A stretch of 64,000 bases of DNA from Agrobacterium genomosp. 13 str. CFBP 6927 (GTDB lineage: Bacteria > Pseudomonadota > Alphaproteobacteria > Rhizobiales > Rhizobiaceae). The notes beneath the pieces were generated by a model. That model ran no database searches and had not been told where the DNA came from. It saw only the letters and a list, made by a program, of their open reading frames with translations. The stretch spans positions 663,754-727,753 of the forward strand of contig LT009757.1 in assembly GCA_900012615.1 (NCBI GenBank), given 5' to 3'. Positions within the stretch are counted from its first letter, which is position 1. Each line of letters begins with the position of its first letter. Below, piece after piece: positions 25,223 through 34,666 of this stretch. The translations under genes were made by a program, and so were the position numbers.

Positions 25223-26119
25223 CTAAAGCCGACGCAGGCCTTCGCGATGAGCAGTATTTTCCGGCAATTTAACCGCAGTAGCGATACCAAGCCTTGCAAG
25301 CAACTGGATAAAATTCCAGCCAAGATCAATCTGTCCCGGCTCCAGGCCGAGCCGTGCCGATTCCGGAAAAGCGTGGTGGTTACCATGAAAGGATTCGCCG
25401 AAAGTGAGCACTGCTGCTGTCGGAATATTGTAGCCCTGCACAGCGACATTATCGACTGCCCACACCTGTTGGCCTCCACGATGCGCATAGTGGCCGACAA
25501 GCCAATGCCCGGTCAACGACACCGAAATGCGCACTGCGATGCCCCAAACCACCCAACTCCAGCCACCGAGAAAATAGAACAACAGTGTCCAGGGCAGTTG
25601 CTGCGCCATCCAGCTACGCTCCAGGAACCAGTAGAATCGGTCATTTGCGACCTCCGGCTCAATGAGGAACATCGGCGGATGCTTGAGTATGACTGCGCAG
25701 TGCATCTGCCACCAGGCGTCGACAAAGAAGGACCGCCGGTGGGCGAACAGGTCATGGCATGCTATTTGCCGCTGCGCCCAATCGCGTATGTCATGTGCGT
25801 AGATCATGCCGAAAGGTCCGGCCATGCCGACAAGCGTCCCCAGATAGACCAAGACACGTTCAACCGGCTTGCCGGTGCGGAAGGAGCGGTGGATCAGCAG
25901 CCTGTGCATTCCCACCGAATGTCCGGCACAAATGGTGATCGCGGTCATGATGACGAACAGAGTAAAGCCACCCCAGGAAAATGTCAGCGGCCCGAAGATA
26001 ACCGCCACCGCCGTCATCGCGCCCGTCCACACCGACTTCGCCGGCATCCAGCATACGCGCCCCTCCCTTGCATCACTCAGCGCTTGCGAGATCATACGCC
26101 CTGTGGAAATCGTCGTCAT
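25223..26119 (-). CDS. Acyl-CoA/acyl-lipid desaturase
   Basis: A membrane di-iron fatty-acid desaturase of the stearoyl-CoA desaturase class. Histidine boxes are visible: GHSVGMHRLLIHRSF, HDLFAHRR and FHGNHHAFPES, between hydrophobic segments (TGAMTAVAVIFGPL, FTLFVIMTAITICAG, TLLFYFLGGWSWVVWGIAV). It introduces a double bond into membrane acyl chains using O2 and electrons. ATG 26119 (MTTISTG) is preferred; the frame is open to 26185. It diverges from a small ArsR-type regulator that probably controls it. Confidence 0.85.
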   Translation of the reverse strand: MTTISTGRMISQALSDAREGRVCWMPAKSVWTGAMTAVAVIFGPLTFSWGGFTLFVIMTAITICAGHSVGMHRLLIHRSFRTGKPVERVLVYLGTLVGMAGPFGMIYAHDIRDWAQRQIACHDLFAHRRSFFVDAWWQMHCAVILKHPPMFLIEPEVANDRFYWFLERSWMAQQLPWTLLFYFLGGWSWVVWGIAVRISVSLTGHWLVGHYAHRGGQQVWAVDNVAVQGYNIPTAAVLTFGESFHGNHHAFPESARLGLEPGQIDLGWNFIQLLARLGIATAVKLPENTAHREGLRRL

Positions 26120-26232
26120 CCATCCGCCCTTTTCCTGACTTGCCCGCACGCAGCCTTGTGCCATCAACCAACGGGTGGTAGTCATTTAGTCTATGAGCTA
26201 ATTACCTTTATAGCCGGTTTTACCAATTAGGC

Positions 26233-26244
26233 AATTAGCTAATT
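26233..26244. promoter_or_regulatory. Candidate ArsR operator with ATTAG repeats
   Basis: The palindrome AATTAGCTAATT sits in an AT-rich divergent region (26186-26290) that contains several more copies of CAATTAG or GCTAATTA (about 26199, 26224, 26241). Clustered half-sites between the desaturase and the regulator suggest cooperative repressor binding. Inferred. Confidence 0.5.
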
Positions 26245-26293
26245 AGTTTAATTTTCGGCATTTGGAATCATTCAGGGAAGGCAGGAGTATGTG

Positions 26294-26671
26294 ATGGAGC
26301 AGGAGAACGATTCGGAAAAGCTGGCCGAGCAGGTAACAACTCCGCCCATGCAGCTTGTTTTTGAGGCACTGGCATCAGCCCCACGCCGCAAAATCCTGGC
26401 CTATCTCACCCATTCGGATCTTACGGCTGGTGAAATAGCTGCACGCTTTGACATGTCGAAACCCTCCATCTCGCAGCATCTCAATGTGCTGGAAACCGCT
26501 GGCTTGATCTCGGGCAAACGCGAAGGCCAATTCATCCGCTACTCGCTGACGCCGAACAAGCTGGTGAATACACTCAACAGCTTTGTTCAAGACGTCTGCC
26601 CTGTAGGGCGACCGCTTAAGAAAGAGAGCAAGGTATTGGCAGAGTTGAAAAAAAGCACAAAGGAGCGATGA
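26294..26671 (+). CDS. ArsR/SdpR-type winged-helix repressor
   Basis: A 125-residue metalloregulator-fold repressor. The winged helix spans about 15-90: FEALASAPRRKILAYL, LTAGEIAARFDMSKPSISQH, LNVLETAGLISGKREGQF, IRYSLTP. No cysteine pair for metal sensing is present in the recognition helix, which places it nearer SdpR/autorepressor types. ATG 26294 follows AGGAG. It is divergent from the desaturase, so membrane-lipid control is a plausible role. Confidence 0.85.
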   Translation: MEQENDSEKLAEQVTTPPMQLVFEALASAPRRKILAYLTHSDLTAGEIAARFDMSKPSISQHLNVLETAGLISGKREGQFIRYSLTPNKLVNTLNSFVQDVCPVGRPLKKESKVLAELKKSTKER

Positions 26672-26721
26672 ACGCTCGATAGAGACCGTTCAACGTGCTG
26701 CGGAGTTCGTATCGCTGATGC

Positions 26722-28266
26722 TCAGGCTCGCTCCACCACGGCTTCAGCCTTTTCCTCGCCACCCGCCAGTGTTGCCACGAATGCATCCAGACCGGCGGCC
26801 TCGTCCTTGCTCAGGCGCAGACCCTGTTTCGTGCGTCGCCAGAGAATGTCCTCGGCCGCGCAGGCCCATTCATGCTCGATCAGCCAGCGCACCTCGCATT
26901 CGTAGAGCGTGCCGCCAAAATGCCGGCCGAGGCCGGAGACATCGGTGGCGCTGCCCAACAGTTCCACTGCCTTGGTGCCGTAGTTTCTGACAAGCCGCTC
27001 GGCATGACGGCCATCGAGGAAGGGATAACGGGAGACAAGCGCCTGCACCTGCGCCTCATATCTTTCGACGCCGAAATCGCCGCCGGGAAGATGCGAGCCC
27101 GCCGTCCACGGCTTACCCTTTTCGCCAATCGCCGCGCCGATCTTTTCCAGCGCATGTTCCGCCAGCCGCCGATAGGTGGTCAGCTTGCCACCGAAAATAT
27201 TGAGAAGCGGCGCTTCGCCTTCCCCCTCTTCCACTTTCAGCACATAATCGCGCGTCGCTTCCTGCGCTTTCGAAGCGCCGTCATCAAAAAGCGGCCGCAC
27301 ACCGGAATAGGTCCAGACGATATCTTCCGGCCGAACCGGCTCATTGAAATATTCGCTGGCCGCGTTGCAGAGATAGGAAATTTCATCTTCGGAGATGCGA
27401 ACCCTAGCCGGATCGCCCTTGTAATCGCGGTCCGTGGTGCCGATCAGCGTGAAATCTCGCTCATAGGGAATGGCGAAGATGATGCGGTTATCCGGGTTCT
27501 GGAAGAAATAGGCGCGCGGGTCGGAAAACTTCCTGCGCACGATGATATGGCTGCCCTGAACGAGCCGGACATTATGTACGTCGTTGCGGCCGAAGACGCC
27601 GGAAAGCACATTGTCCACCCAGGGACCCGCGGCATTGACCAGCATACGCGCCTTGTGCGTGGCCGCGCGTCCGGTTTTTTCATCCAGCGTCTCGATGAGC
27701 CACAAGCCGCCTTCGCGCCGTGCGGAAACGACCCGCGTGCGGTTCATGATTGTCGCGCCGCGATCCGCCGCGTCGCGCGCGTTGAGGACCACGAAACGGG
27801 CGTCATCCACCCAGCCGTCGGAATATTCGAAGGCCCTGGTGAAAGCCGGCTTCAGCGGCTTGCCCGCCGGGTCCTTGCGAAGATCGAGCGTGCGTGTCGC
27901 CGGCAGAAGCTTGCGGCCGCCGAGATTGTCATAAAGGAACAGGCCGAGCCGCACCATCCATGCCGGGCGCACGCCGCCTTTCTGGATGGGCAAAACGAAA
28001 CGCATGGGCCAGATGACATGCGGGGCCATGGCCCAGAGGATTTCCCGCTCCATCAGCGCTTCGCGCACCAGACGAAACTCGTAATGTTCGAGATAACGCA
28101 GGCCGCCATGAATGAGCTTGGTGGCGGCGGAAGACGTGCCCGAAGCGAAATCACCCTTTTCCGCAAGCGCCACGGAATAGCCCCTGCCCACGGCATCGCG
28201 GGCAATGCCGCAGCCATTGATACCGCCACCGATGACAAAAAGATCGAAAATATTCTCGCCGGACAT
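26722..28266 (-). CDS. glpD: Glycerol-3-phosphate dehydrogenase, FAD-dependent
   Basis: A 514-residue peripheral membrane flavoenzyme that oxidises glycerol-3-phosphate to dihydroxyacetone phosphate and feeds quinone. The FAD-binding start DLFVIGGGINGCGIARDA, the GTSSAATKLIHGGLRYLE motif and the C-terminal domain (LTTYRRLAEHALEKIG, VRNYGTKAVELLG) match GlpD. ATG 28266 has GGAGG upstream; the frame continues another 47 codons but without family similarity. A glycerol-3-phosphate source exists in the window (the GDPD at 3.4 kb), but no glp operon neighbours are present. Confidence 0.93.
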   Translation of the reverse strand: MSGENIFDLFVIGGGINGCGIARDAVGRGYSVALAEKGDFASGTSSAATKLIHGGLRYLEHYEFRLVREALMEREILWAMAPHVIWPMRFVLPIQKGGVRPAWMVRLGLFLYDNLGGRKLLPATRTLDLRKDPAGKPLKPAFTRAFEYSDGWVDDARFVVLNARDAADRGATIMNRTRVVSARREGGLWLIETLDEKTGRAATHKARMLVNAAGPWVDNVLSGVFGRNDVHNVRLVQGSHIIVRRKFSDPRAYFFQNPDNRIIFAIPYERDFTLIGTTDRDYKGDPARVRISEDEISYLCNAASEYFNEPVRPEDIVWTYSGVRPLFDDGASKAQEATRDYVLKVEEGEGEAPLLNIFGGKLTTYRRLAEHALEKIGAAIGEKGKPWTAGSHLPGGDFGVERYEAQVQALVSRYPFLDGRHAERLVRNYGTKAVELLGSATDVSGLGRHFGGTLYECEVRWLIEHEWACAAEDILWRRTKQGLRLSKDEAAGLDAFVATLAGGEEKAEAVVERA

Positions 28267-28438
28267 AGAGCCTCCACGACAGCGTCGGGGGATCGTGTCC
28301 CCATCGTTGAAAGACAATTGCCATAAAAACGAAAACAAAACGAATGTCAAAAGAAAACAAACGAAACACGTTCCGGCAAAGATGAACGGCCGCTGCGCGC
28401 CGTCCACCGTATGGCCAGCCTCTTACGGGGTCTGTGTT

Positions 28439-28855
28439 TCAGCCATGTGTCGGGGAAACCTGCTCAAGCTCATAGAGCACGCCGCCCATATCCTTCGGAT
28501 GCAGGAAAAGAACGGGATTGCCATGCGCGCCGATCTTCGGCTCGCCGTCCCCCAGAATTCGAACGCCTTTTTTGACGAGATCGTCGCGGGCCGCGAGAAT
28601 ATCAGGCACTTCGAAGCAGAGATGATGCGTGCCGCCGCCCGGATTTCTCTCGAGAAAAGCGGCAATCGGCGAATTTTCGCCGAGCGGATAAAGAAGTTCG
28701 ATCTTGGTATTTTCAGCCTGAATGAAAACCACGGTCACACCGTGTTCCGGCAGGGATTGCGGTTCCGAGACATCTGCGCCCAACAGCCTGTAGCGGGCAA
28801 TGGCGGCTTCGAGATCGGGCACCGCGATGGCGACGTGATTCAATCTTCCGAACAT
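28439..28855 (-). CDS. mce: Methylmalonyl-CoA epimerase
   Basis: A 138-residue VOC-fold metalloenzyme that interconverts the (S) and (R) forms of methylmalonyl-CoA. The paired beta-alpha-beta modules are visible, with metal ligands in LNHVAIAVPDLEAA, GGGTHHLCFEVPD and VLYELEQ. ATG 28855 gives the standard MFGRLNHVAIAV start; the frame extends upstream into the mutase gene without family match. It lies 13 bases after the mutase stop, in the order expected for the propionyl-CoA pathway. Confidence 0.93.
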   Translation of the reverse strand: MFGRLNHVAIAVPDLEAAIARYRLLGADVSEPQSLPEHGVTVVFIQAENTKIELLYPLGENSPIAAFLERNPGGGTHHLCFEVPDILAARDDLVKKGVRILGDGEPKIGAHGNPVLFLHPKDMGGVLYELEQVSPTHG

Positions 28856-28868
28856 GGCCGTCTTTCCC

Positions 28869-31010
28869 TCACGCGTTCCGCCTGACGCCTTCGAGCAGGT
28901 CAAGGACCTTGTTGGCGGCATCCATGACATTGGTGCCGGGGCCGAAAATCGCCGAGACACCGTGGTCGAGCAGGAACTGATAATCCTGCCGTGGAATGAC
29001 GCCGCCAACAACGACGATAATGTCTTCCGCGCCCTTCTTTTTCAGCGCCTCGACCAGCTGCGGCGCAAGCGTCTTGTGGCCAGCGGCAAGCGACGACATG
29101 CCGACCACATGCACCCTGTTCTGGATGGCGAGATCAGCCGCTTCAACGGGTGTCTGAAACAGGGGGCCGGCCAGCACATCGAAACCGATATCGCCGAAGG
29201 CGGAGGCGATGACCTTCGCGCCGCGATCATGCCCGTCCTGCCCGAGTTTGGCGACCATGATGCGCGGCTTGGTGCCGATCCTCTCAGCCACACCGGAAAG
29301 CCGGGCGGCGAGCGTGGCAAGTTCCGGCTCGTCCTTATAGGCCTCGCCGTATATATCGCTCACCACTTCCGGCACGGCGGCATGGTCGCCGAAGGCCGCA
29401 CGCAGCGCATCGGAAATCTCTCCCACCGTGGCGCGGGCGCGGGCAGCGACAACGGCGGCTTCGAGAATATTGCCCTTGCCGCTGCGGGCGATCTCGGAAA
29501 GTGCTGCCAAAGCGGCGGTCACGTCCTTGCCATCGCGGCGACGGCGCGTTTCTTCGATGCGGCGGATCTGCGCGGCGCGCACGGCGGCGTTGTCGATATC
29601 GAGAACATCAATATCCTCTTCGTTTTCGAGACGGTAACGGTTGACGCCGACGATAACCTCTTCGCCCTTGTCCACCGCCGCCTGGCGGCGTGTCGCCGCC
29701 TCCTCGATCAGCCGTTTCGGCAGGCCTTCCGCAACTGCCTTGGTCATACCGCCAAGCGCCTCGACCTCCTCGATCAGCGCCCAGGCCTTCTCTGCCAGCT
29801 CGTCCGTCAGGCTCTCGACATAATAGGAGCCGGCCAACGGATCGACCACCTTGGTAATACCGGTTTCGTGCTGAAGGATAAGCTGGGTATTGCGGGCGAT
29901 GCGGGCGGAAAACTCCGTCGGCAGGGCAATCGCCTCATCGAAGGAGTTGGTGTGCAGCGACTGCGTGCCGCCGAGCACGGCGGACATGGCCTCAAAGGCG
30001 GTGCGGACGATATTGTTATAGGGGTCCTGTTCCTGCAGCGAGACGCCCGACGTCTGGCAATGGGTGCGCAGCATCAGCGACGACGCCTTCTGCGGCTTGA
30101 ACTCCTCCATGATGCGCGACCAGAGCAGGCGCGCGGCGCGAAGCTTGGCCGCCTCCATGAAGAAATTCATGCCGATGGCGAAAAAGAACGACAGGCGCCC
30201 GGCGAAATCATCGACATTCAGCCCCTTGGCCAAAGCAGCGCGCACATATTCGCGGCCATCCGCCAGCGTGAAGGCAAGCTCCTGCACGAGCGTCGCACCC
30301 GCTTCCTGCATGTGATAGCCGGAAATGGAGATGGAGTTGAATTTCGGCATCTCCTTCGCCGTATATTCGATGATGTCGGCAATGATCCGCATCGAGGGTT
30401 CCGGCGGATAGATATAGGTATTGCGGACCATGAACTCCTTGAGGATATCGTTCTGGATGGTGCCGGAAAGGGCGGCGCGAGGAACGCCCTGTTCTTCCCC
30501 CGCAACGATGAAACTGGCGAGCACCGGAATGACCGCGCCATTCATGGTCATCGACACCGAGACTTTTTCGAGCGGGATGCCGTCGAACAGGATTTTCATG
30601 TCTTCGACGCTGTCGATCGCCACGCCCGCCTTACCGACATCGCCTTCGACGCGCGGGTGATCGCTGTCATAACCGCGATGAGTGGCGAGATCGAAGGCAA
30701 CGGAAACGCCCTGCTGGCCGGCGGCGAGCGCCTTGCGGTAAAAGGCGTTCGAGGCTTCGGCCGTGGAAAAACCGGCATATTGACGGATGGTCCAGGGCCG
30801 CCCGGCATACATGGTGGCACGCGGGCCGCGCGTGAAAGGCGAAAAGCCCGGCAGGCTGTCGAGATGGGAAATCTTTTGAAGATCGTCAGCCGTATAGAGC
30901 GGCTTGACCTCGATGCCTTCGGGCGTGTGCCAGACGAGCGTTTCCGGTGAGCGCTTCAGCTCCTTTTCGGCAAGCTGCAGCCAATCCCGCACCGTTTTTT
31001 CACCCGACAT
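28869..31010 (-). CDS. Methylmalonyl-CoA mutase, single-chain
   Basis: A 713-residue adenosylcobalamin enzyme that converts (R)-methylmalonyl-CoA to succinyl-CoA. The catalytic barrel holds [20 protein letters not shown] and [13 protein letters not shown]; the C-terminal B12 domain carries [14 protein letters not shown] with the cobalt-ligating DxHxxG. The length is that of a homodimer-type (ScpA/large-subunit) mutase. Genes symbols vary (mcmA, bhbA, scpA). It is the key B12-dependent step here; a PduO-type adenosyltransferase for its cofactor lies at 41.5 kb. Confidence 0.96.
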   Translation of the reverse strand: MSGEKTVRDWLQLAEKELKRSPETLVWHTPEGIEVKPLYTADDLQKISHLDSLPGFSPFTRGPRATMYAGRPWTIRQYAGFSTAEASNAFYRKALAAGQQGVSVAFDLATHRGYDSDHPRVEGDVGKAGVAIDSVEDMKILFDGIPLEKVSVSMTMNGAVIPVLASFIVAGEEQGVPRAALSGTIQNDILKEFMVRNTYIYPPEPSMRIIADIIEYTAKEMPKFNSISISGYHMQEAGATLVQELAFTLADGREYVRAALAKGLNVDDFAGRLSFFFAIGMNFFMEAAKLRAARLLWSRIMEEFKPQKASSLMLRTHCQTSGVSLQEQDPYNNIVRTAFEAMSAVLGGTQSLHTNSFDEAIALPTEFSARIARNTQLILQHETGITKVVDPLAGSYYVESLTDELAEKAWALIEEVEALGGMTKAVAEGLPKRLIEEAATRRQAAVDKGEEVIVGVNRYRLENEEDIDVLDIDNAAVRAAQIRRIEETRRRRDGKDVTAALAALSEIARSGKGNILEAAVVAARARATVGEISDALRAAFGDHAAVPEVVSDIYGEAYKDEPELATLAARLSGVAERIGTKPRIMVAKLGQDGHDRGAKVIASAFGDIGFDVLAGPLFQTPVEAADLAIQNRVHVVGMSSLAAGHKTLAPQLVEALKKKGAEDIIVVVGGVIPRQDYQFLLDHGVSAIFGPGTNVMDAANKVLDLLEGVRRNA

Positions 31011-31143
31011 GCATCTCTCCCCTTGTGCATTTCATTTTAGCACTGTGGCGGGTGATCGTGACGAAAATCGAACAATCCGCCCGCAGGTCCGACCCCGTAA
31101 ACCGCTCCGGCCCACATGCGTTCCGGAAAAACGGCAGCGGCCA

Positions 31144-33147
31144 TCACTCGAATTCGAGGATCACTTCATCCACCGCAAGGCTGTCGCCCGGTTTTGCCGC
31201 CACTCTGGCAACGCGGCCGCGTTTTTCCGCACGCAGGATGTTTTCCATCTTCATGGCCTCCACCGTCGCCAGCGCCTGCCCGGCCTCCACCTCATCGCCC
31301 TCACCCACCGAAATACCGGTGATGACGCCCGGCATGGGGCAAAGCAGCAGTTTCGAGGTATCCGGCGGTAGCTTTTCCGGCATCAGCAGCGCCAGTTCCG
31401 CCACACGCGGGCTACGCACATGGGCACGAATATCCATGCCGCGCCAGCGCAGGCGGATCGCAGCACCTGCAAGATCGACCTTGGCGGCGATAACCTCACC
31501 TTCCACCGTGAACAGGCCAAGGCTCTGGCCGGGAAGCCAGCCGGTATCGACGGTGAGCGCCGCCCCGTCTTCAAAACGGACCGCCGTGCCATCCGTGCCG
31601 GTTTCAACGGCGACCCTGTGGCGAGAAGCACCAAACGACACCGCCCAGTCCTGGCCAACAATGCGGCGGTGATTGCCGATGGTGCCGGAAATTTCGACCG
31701 CGCGGCTCTGCAGCCGCTGATGGATGATGGCGGCGATGGCGGAAAGCTGGCACGCCGTGGCCTCATCCGGTTCCGCGCCGGAAAACCCTTCCGGAAACTC
31801 TTCCGCGATAAAACCCGTCGTCAGGCGGCCAGCGCGGAAACGCTCATGCTGCATGACGGCCGACAGGAAGGGCAGATTGTGGCCGATACCCTCCACCTCG
31901 AAACGATCCAGCGCCTGCCCCATGGCGTCGATGGCGGTTTCACGATCCTTGCCTAGAGCGCACAGCTTGGCGATCATCGGATCGTAATACATCGAGATTT
32001 CGCCACCTTCGAAGACGCCGGTATCGTTGCGGATAACCGTTCCGTTCGCCTGCGCACCTTCCTGCGGTGGGCGATAACGCGTCAGCCGGCCGATGGAGGG
32101 CAGGAAGTTGCGGTAGGGGTCTTCGGCATAAAGCCGGCTTTCGATGGCCCAGCCGTTCAGCTTCATATCCGCCTGCCCGAAGGAGAGCTTTTCACCTGAT
32201 GCCACACGGATCATCTGCTCAACCAGATCGATGCCGGTGATGAGTTCCGTTACCGGATGTTCCACCTGCAGGCGGGTGTTCATTTCCAGAAAGTAGAAAT
32301 TCCTCTCGCCATCGACGATGAATTCCACCGTGCCGGCCGAGTGGTAACCGACGGCTCTCGCCAGCGCCACGGCTTGCTCGCCCATGGCTTTGCGGGTCGC
32401 TTCGTCCAGAAAGGGTGATGGCGCTTCCTCTATGACTTTCTGGTTACGCCGCTGGATTGAGCATTCGCGCTCACCCAGATAAAGTGTGTTGCCGTGCTTG
32501 TCGCCCAGCACCTGAATTTCAATGTGGCGCGGCTGGGTGACGAATTTTTCGATGAAGATGCGGTCGTCGCCAAAGGAGGATTTCGCCTCGTTTTTCGAGG
32601 AATGGAAACCCTCGCGCGCCTCGGCATCGTTGAAAGCGATGCGCATGCCCTTACCGCCGCCGCCGGCCGACGCCTTGATCATGACGGGATAACCGATCTG
32701 CGAAGCGATCCTCACCGCCTCATCCGCATCCTCGATCAGCCCCATATGGCCGGGAACGGTGGAAACGCCCGCTTTCGCAGCCAGTTTCTTGGAGGTGATC
32801 TTATCGCCCATGGCCTTGATGGCGCCAACAGGCGGACCGATGAAAACGACGCCCGCCTTTTCCAGCGCCTCGGCAAAGGCCGCATTTTCCGACAGGAAAC
32901 CGTAACCGGGATGAACAGCATCCGCCCCGGTCTTCGCTATTGCCTCAAGAATCCTGTCGATGACGATATAGGACTGCGACGAAGGGGCCGGGCCGATATG
33001 AACGGCCTCATCCGCTTGTCTCACATGCAGCGCATTGGCATCCGCATCCGAATAGACCGCGACAGTGGCGATGCCCATTTTCTTCGCCGTCTTGATGACC
33101 CGGCAGGCGATCTCGCCGCGATTGGCGATGAGGATTTTCTTGATCAT
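31144..33147 (-). CDS. pccA: Propionyl-CoA carboxylase alpha subunit (biotin carboxylase)
   Basis: A 667-residue biotin-dependent carboxylase subunit. It starts with KKILIANRGEIACRVIKTAK, has the ATP-grasp glycine loop KASAGGGGKGMRIAF, and ends with the biotinyl domain attachment site VEAMKMENIL, 35 residues or so from the end. It carboxylates biotin for transfer by PccB. The 133-base gap to the mutase shows no gene. Close paralogues carboxylate acetyl- or methylcrotonyl-CoA; the mutase/epimerase context supports propionyl-CoA. Confidence 0.94.
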   Translation of the reverse strand: MIKKILIANRGEIACRVIKTAKKMGIATVAVYSDADANALHVRQADEAVHIGPAPSSQSYIVIDRILEAIAKTGADAVHPGYGFLSENAAFAEALEKAGVVFIGPPVGAIKAMGDKITSKKLAAKAGVSTVPGHMGLIEDADEAVRIASQIGYPVMIKASAGGGGKGMRIAFNDAEAREGFHSSKNEAKSSFGDDRIFIEKFVTQPRHIEIQVLGDKHGNTLYLGERECSIQRRNQKVIEEAPSPFLDEATRKAMGEQAVALARAVGYHSAGTVEFIVDGERNFYFLEMNTRLQVEHPVTELITGIDLVEQMIRVASGEKLSFGQADMKLNGWAIESRLYAEDPYRNFLPSIGRLTRYRPPQEGAQANGTVIRNDTGVFEGGEISMYYDPMIAKLCALGKDRETAIDAMGQALDRFEVEGIGHNLPFLSAVMQHERFRAGRLTTGFIAEEFPEGFSGAEPDEATACQLSAIAAIIHQRLQSRAVEISGTIGNHRRIVGQDWAVSFGASRHRVAVETGTDGTAVRFEDGAALTVDTGWLPGQSLGLFTVEGEVIAAKVDLAGAAIRLRWRGMDIRAHVRSPRVAELALLMPEKLPPDTSKLLLCPMPGVITGISVGEGDEVEAGQALATVEAMKMENILRAEKRGRVARVAAKPGDSLAVDEVILEFE

Positions 33148-33196
33148 GCGGTTATTCTCCCCCTCTTCCCCTCACGGCAAATGCCGTACCCCGTCG

Positions 33197-33574
33197 TCAG
33201 ATCTCGAAGAAATTCTCGAAGGATTCCGGGAAGTTCTGCCGCGCAACGCGCTCATCAATCACCAGCATTGCCTGATAGGAAAGCGGATCGAAATTCTTCT
33301 CCGCCGGCACGACCTCGCGACCGAAGAGGAGGTTGAGGCGGGCGGCGTCGAGATTGCCGCGCTCGAAGGGCTCGGCACCGAAATGGTGCCAGAGCGAGTG
33401 CAGGAAGGCGGCATCGATGCGATGCTCCTTGGTGTCGTTGCGCGCCCGGCGGGGTATCATCTTGATAGGTGTTACCCCTTTGGGGTTGGCGCGGCGGATG
33501 GTGAACTGGACGCCCGTGCTCGGCATGCCGGAGGGAAATCCCTTGTGTTTGGTCATTTCGGGCAGGTTCGCCAT
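33197..33574 (-). CDS. Unknown small protein in propionyl-CoA carboxylase cluster
   Basis: A 125-residue soluble protein of no family I recognise. It starts MANLPEMTKHKGFP behind GGAAGGA, has a basic middle (KMIPRRARNDTKEHRID) and an aromatic-rich end (NFPESFENFFEI). It lies 49 bases upstream of pccA, downstream of yghU, on the same strand. Its leader and ribosome-binding site lie within a degenerate intergenic repeat. A helper of the carboxylase is possible but unproven. Confidence 0.7.
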   Translation of the reverse strand: MANLPEMTKHKGFPSGMPSTGVQFTIRRANPKGVTPIKMIPRRARNDTKEHRIDAAFLHSLWHHFGAEPFERGNLDAARLNLLFGREVVPAEKNFDPLSYQAMLVIDERVARQNFPESFENFFEI

Positions 33575-33579
33575 CTTTT

Positions 33580-33670
33580 GTCCTTCCAGAACATTTCCAT
33601 TAAAAGCTGCCTTGCTTTTACGTCCGGAAATGCGCCAATTCAAATAGTTAGAGCGCTTTTGGCGCTCTAA
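33580..33670. repeat. Degenerate RIME-like intergenic repeat
   Basis: On the minus strand, hairpin TTAGAGCGC / GCGCTCTAA (33648-33670) is followed by GGCGCATTTCCGGACG, a CTTTT block and TGGAAATGTTCT. The order and words match the element at 22503-22605, in decayed form. It joins yghU to the small gene at 33574 and appears to supply that gene's leader. Confidence 0.65.
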
Positions 33671-33677
33671 TCTTTTC

Positions 33678-34574
33678 TTACGCCTTGCCGATCTTGTCCT
33701 GCGTCTTCGTCTCGAAGTCGGAGGCATCGTGGCGTTCATGCAATTGTTCGGACGGATCGCCCGAGGTCTTGTTGACGATCACGCCACGCTTGACCGCCGG
33801 GCGTTCGCCGATTTCGAGCGTCCAGCGCATGACGTTTTTGTAACCGTCGGCTTCAAGGAACGCACCGGCATCGCCATAGGCCTGACCGAGCGCAATCTTG
33901 CCGTACCACGGCCAGACGGCCATGTCGGCGATCGTATATTGATCACCCGCCAGATAGCGGTTCTCAGCCAGATGCCGGTCCAGCACGTCGAGCTGGCGTT
34001 TGACTTCCATGGCGTAGCGGTCGATGGCGTATTTGATCTTCACCGGCGCATAGGCATAAAAATGGCCGAAACCGCCGCCGAGGAAGGGGGCGGAGCCCAT
34101 CTGCCAGAACAGCCAGTTCAGCGCTTGCGTGCGGGCATTGCCCTCTTTCGGCAGGAAGGCGCCGAATTTTTCCGCGAGGTAAACGAGAATCGAGCCGCTT
34201 TCGAAAACGCGCGTCGGCTCAGACGTCGAGTGATCCATCAGCGCCGGGATCTTGGAATTCGGATTGACACCGACGAAACCGGAACCGAACTGGTCACCTT
34301 CACCGATCTTGATCAGCCAGGCATCATAGTCTGCGCCCTTGTGGCCGGCGGCCAGCAATTCTTCCAGCATGATGGTGACCTTCTGGCCGTTCGGCGTCGC
34401 CAGCGAATAAAGCTGCAGCGGGTGCTTGCCGACCGGCAGTTCCTTTTCATGGGTGGGACCGGCAATCGGGCGGTTGATACTGGCGAACTGGCCGCCATTG
34501 CCCTTGTCCCAGGTCCAGACCTTGGGCACTTCATATCCGGCGGGGAAATTATCTGCGGAGGAATTCTCGGCCAT
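33678..34574 (-). CDS. yghU: Glutathione-dependent disulfide-bond oxidoreductase (YghU-like GST)
   Basis: A 298-residue glutathione-S-transferase-fold protein of the Nu class (YghU/YfcG), which acts on disulfides with two bound glutathiones. The thioredoxin half has LQLYSLATPNGQKVTIMLEE and NPNSKIPALMDH, with a glutathione-binding FESGSILVYLAEKFG; the helical half has YTIADMAVWPWYG. The conserved N-terminal KVWTWDKGNGG is present. ATG 34574 gives MAENSSADN; the open frame begins 19 codons earlier. It sits inside the pcc cluster, 103 bases after pccB. Confidence 0.9.
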   Translation of the reverse strand: MAENSSADNFPAGYEVPKVWTWDKGNGGQFASINRPIAGPTHEKELPVGKHPLQLYSLATPNGQKVTIMLEELLAAGHKGADYDAWLIKIGEGDQFGSGFVGVNPNSKIPALMDHSTSEPTRVFESGSILVYLAEKFGAFLPKEGNARTQALNWLFWQMGSAPFLGGGFGHFYAYAPVKIKYAIDRYAMEVKRQLDVLDRHLAENRYLAGDQYTIADMAVWPWYGKIALGQAYGDAGAFLEADGYKNVMRWTLEIGERPAVKRGVIVNKTSGDPSEQLHERHDASDFETKTQDKIGKA

Positions 34575-34666
34575 AAAAATCTGTCCTTGTGCGTTTCGGG
34601 AGGACATCCGGACATCCGGGCGCCTGAACAAACATATAGTAAGGTGGCCGAAGCATTTTTCCAGTC

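Noticed and set aside
28854..30950. 698-codon plus-strand open frame over the mutase
   Set aside because: Antisense of methylmalonyl-CoA mutase; GC-rich mirror frame, no domain signature.
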